Shown here one piece after another: positions 16,841 through 17,500 of a DNA stretch of 17,500 bases. The notes beneath the pieces are model-generated. The model was not told the origin of the DNA and did no database searches. It saw only the letters and a program-made list of their open reading frames with translations. Both the position numbers and the translations under genes were made by a program. The stretch is taken from NCBI GenBank assembly GCA_030674155.1, contig CM060317.1, forward strand, positions 41,589,593 through 41,607,092, given 5' to 3'. Positions within the stretch are counted from its first letter, which is position 1. The number at the start of each line of letters is the position of its first letter. The stretch comes from Stramonita haemastoma. Lineage: Eukaryota > Mollusca > Gastropoda > Neogastropoda > Muricidae.

Positions 16841-17180
16841 GACGGATAGCCTAGTGGTCAGAACATTGCGCTGGCAATTTGACGACCCGGGTTCGAGTCC
16901 CGTCGAGGAAAATTGTTTCCTGGAGTTAACATCAGTGCTGACTCCACTCTCCCCAAAAGTCCTTCGGATGAGACTTTGTGTGCGAACGCACGCAGAACAT
17001 CTTGCGCACACGTTAAATCCTGTTCCGCTTTTCGTAAGAGTAGGCCATCGTGTGCCGGTGGGAACAGATGACAATATTTACAAAACTGCATACACACGGG
17101 GACCGGATGAAAAAAAGCACATGAGTGCTTATCCCATTATCCTCGATATAAAAGAATAAATAAATAAATCAATAAATAAA
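16841..17180 (+). mobile_element. SINE-A copy 4 (full length)
   Basis: A box TAGCCTAGTGG at 16847-16857 and perfect B box GGTTCGAGTCC at 16890-16900. The body matches the other copies. It has a perfect GTGCG/CGCAC hairpin near 16981-16992, the AAGCAC/GTGCTT terminal stem near 17116-17131 and an (AAAT)n tail to 17180. Unlike copies 2 and 3 it is not directly inside a CA/TG array. No target-site duplication was found by eye. ORFs across it are SINE translation. Confidence 0.93.
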
Positions 17181-17381
17181 CTAAAGCGACACCTAGCGGA
17201 GCCTCGCTTTGGGTTGCCCGCTCATAAACGCTCAATTTCCCCATATATCTTACATTATAAGTTTGCCCTGCCAAAAAATAATCTTTTTCTGTATTCAAAA
17301 TTACAGCAACACTATGGTTCAGGCATGTGCACATAATTTTGTAACTTTGAATGTGCAGGTACACATACATACACAACTGTA

Positions 17382-17382
17382 C

Positions 17383-17440
<58 letters not shown>

Positions 17441-17456
17441 CACACACACACACACC
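17382..17456. repeat. (CA)n microsatellite
   Basis: CA array of about 75 bp with one break near 17440, followed by a TA array at 17470-17500 that runs off the window. The 200 bp before it show no gene. Confidence 0.95.
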
Positions 17457-17500
17457 ACAGAGAAATAGACATATATATATATATATAATACACATATATA

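Noticed and set aside
16103..17074. 323-codon minus-strand ORF, the second longest in the window
   Set aside because: It joins SINE-A copy 4, a C tract (poly-Gly) and CA repeats (Cys-Val runs). It has no domain apart from a short out-of-frame THAP-like piece.

Overview
This window looks like repeat-dominated nuclear DNA of an animal, most likely a marine gastropod mollusc. There are no bacterial-style genes, and long CA/TG, AT, ATT, GAA and pentanucleotide arrays are frequent. Nearly all recognisable protein homology is to non-LTR retrotransposons (LINEs). Two tRNA-derived SINE families recur. The gastropod assignment rests on my memory of similar repeats and is an inference. I see no intact host gene, no RNA gene outside SINE heads, no CRISPR array and no operon.

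Layout, left to right. 1-62: edge fragment of a tRNA-type SINE (SINE-B). 693-1887: AT-rich DNA, then two clusters of pentanucleotide arrays on either side of a full SINE-A copy (1121-1482). 2396-2605 (-): relic of a LINE C-terminus. 2665-3458 (+): broken coding-like stretch behind a good splice-acceptor sequence. 4058-5395 (+): 5'-truncated CR1/L2-like LINE whose TG-rich 3' UTR was split by an antisense SINE-A. 5545-6183 (-): relic of a LINE with an RNase H domain. 6194-6302: terminal scrap of the CR1/L2-like LINE with an expanded ATT tail. 6600-8560 (-): decayed L1-like LINE. 9241-9285: two overlapping perfect palindromes. 9858-10518: old SINE-B copy with a 420-bp GAA-rich tract at its 3' end.

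The best-resolved structure is 11676-15915. A CA microsatellite was entered by SINE-A (11772-12127). A LINE (called LINE-F) then inserted into the SINE tail with a perfect 10-bp target-site duplication. LINE-F is split into an inverted 5' part (minus strand, 12138-15587) and a direct 3' part (plus strand, 15588-15905), the geometry expected of twin priming. A younger CR1/L2-like LINE (LINE-G, 12670-14687) later landed inside LINE-F's reverse transcriptase. LINE-G carries the only long intact ORF in the window (RT plus C-terminal region, no endonuclease). The right end holds a long degenerate CA tract, a 55-bp C tract, a possible THAP-domain fragment (16656-16727, -), a fourth SINE-A and another CA array.

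These elements do not form a pathway. They are independent insertions whose nesting gives a relative history: CA array, then SINE-A, then LINE-F, then LINE-G. I did not find a new functional system. The noteworthy content is this insertion stack, the SINE domain shared between families, the pentamer higher-order repeat and two small coding relics.
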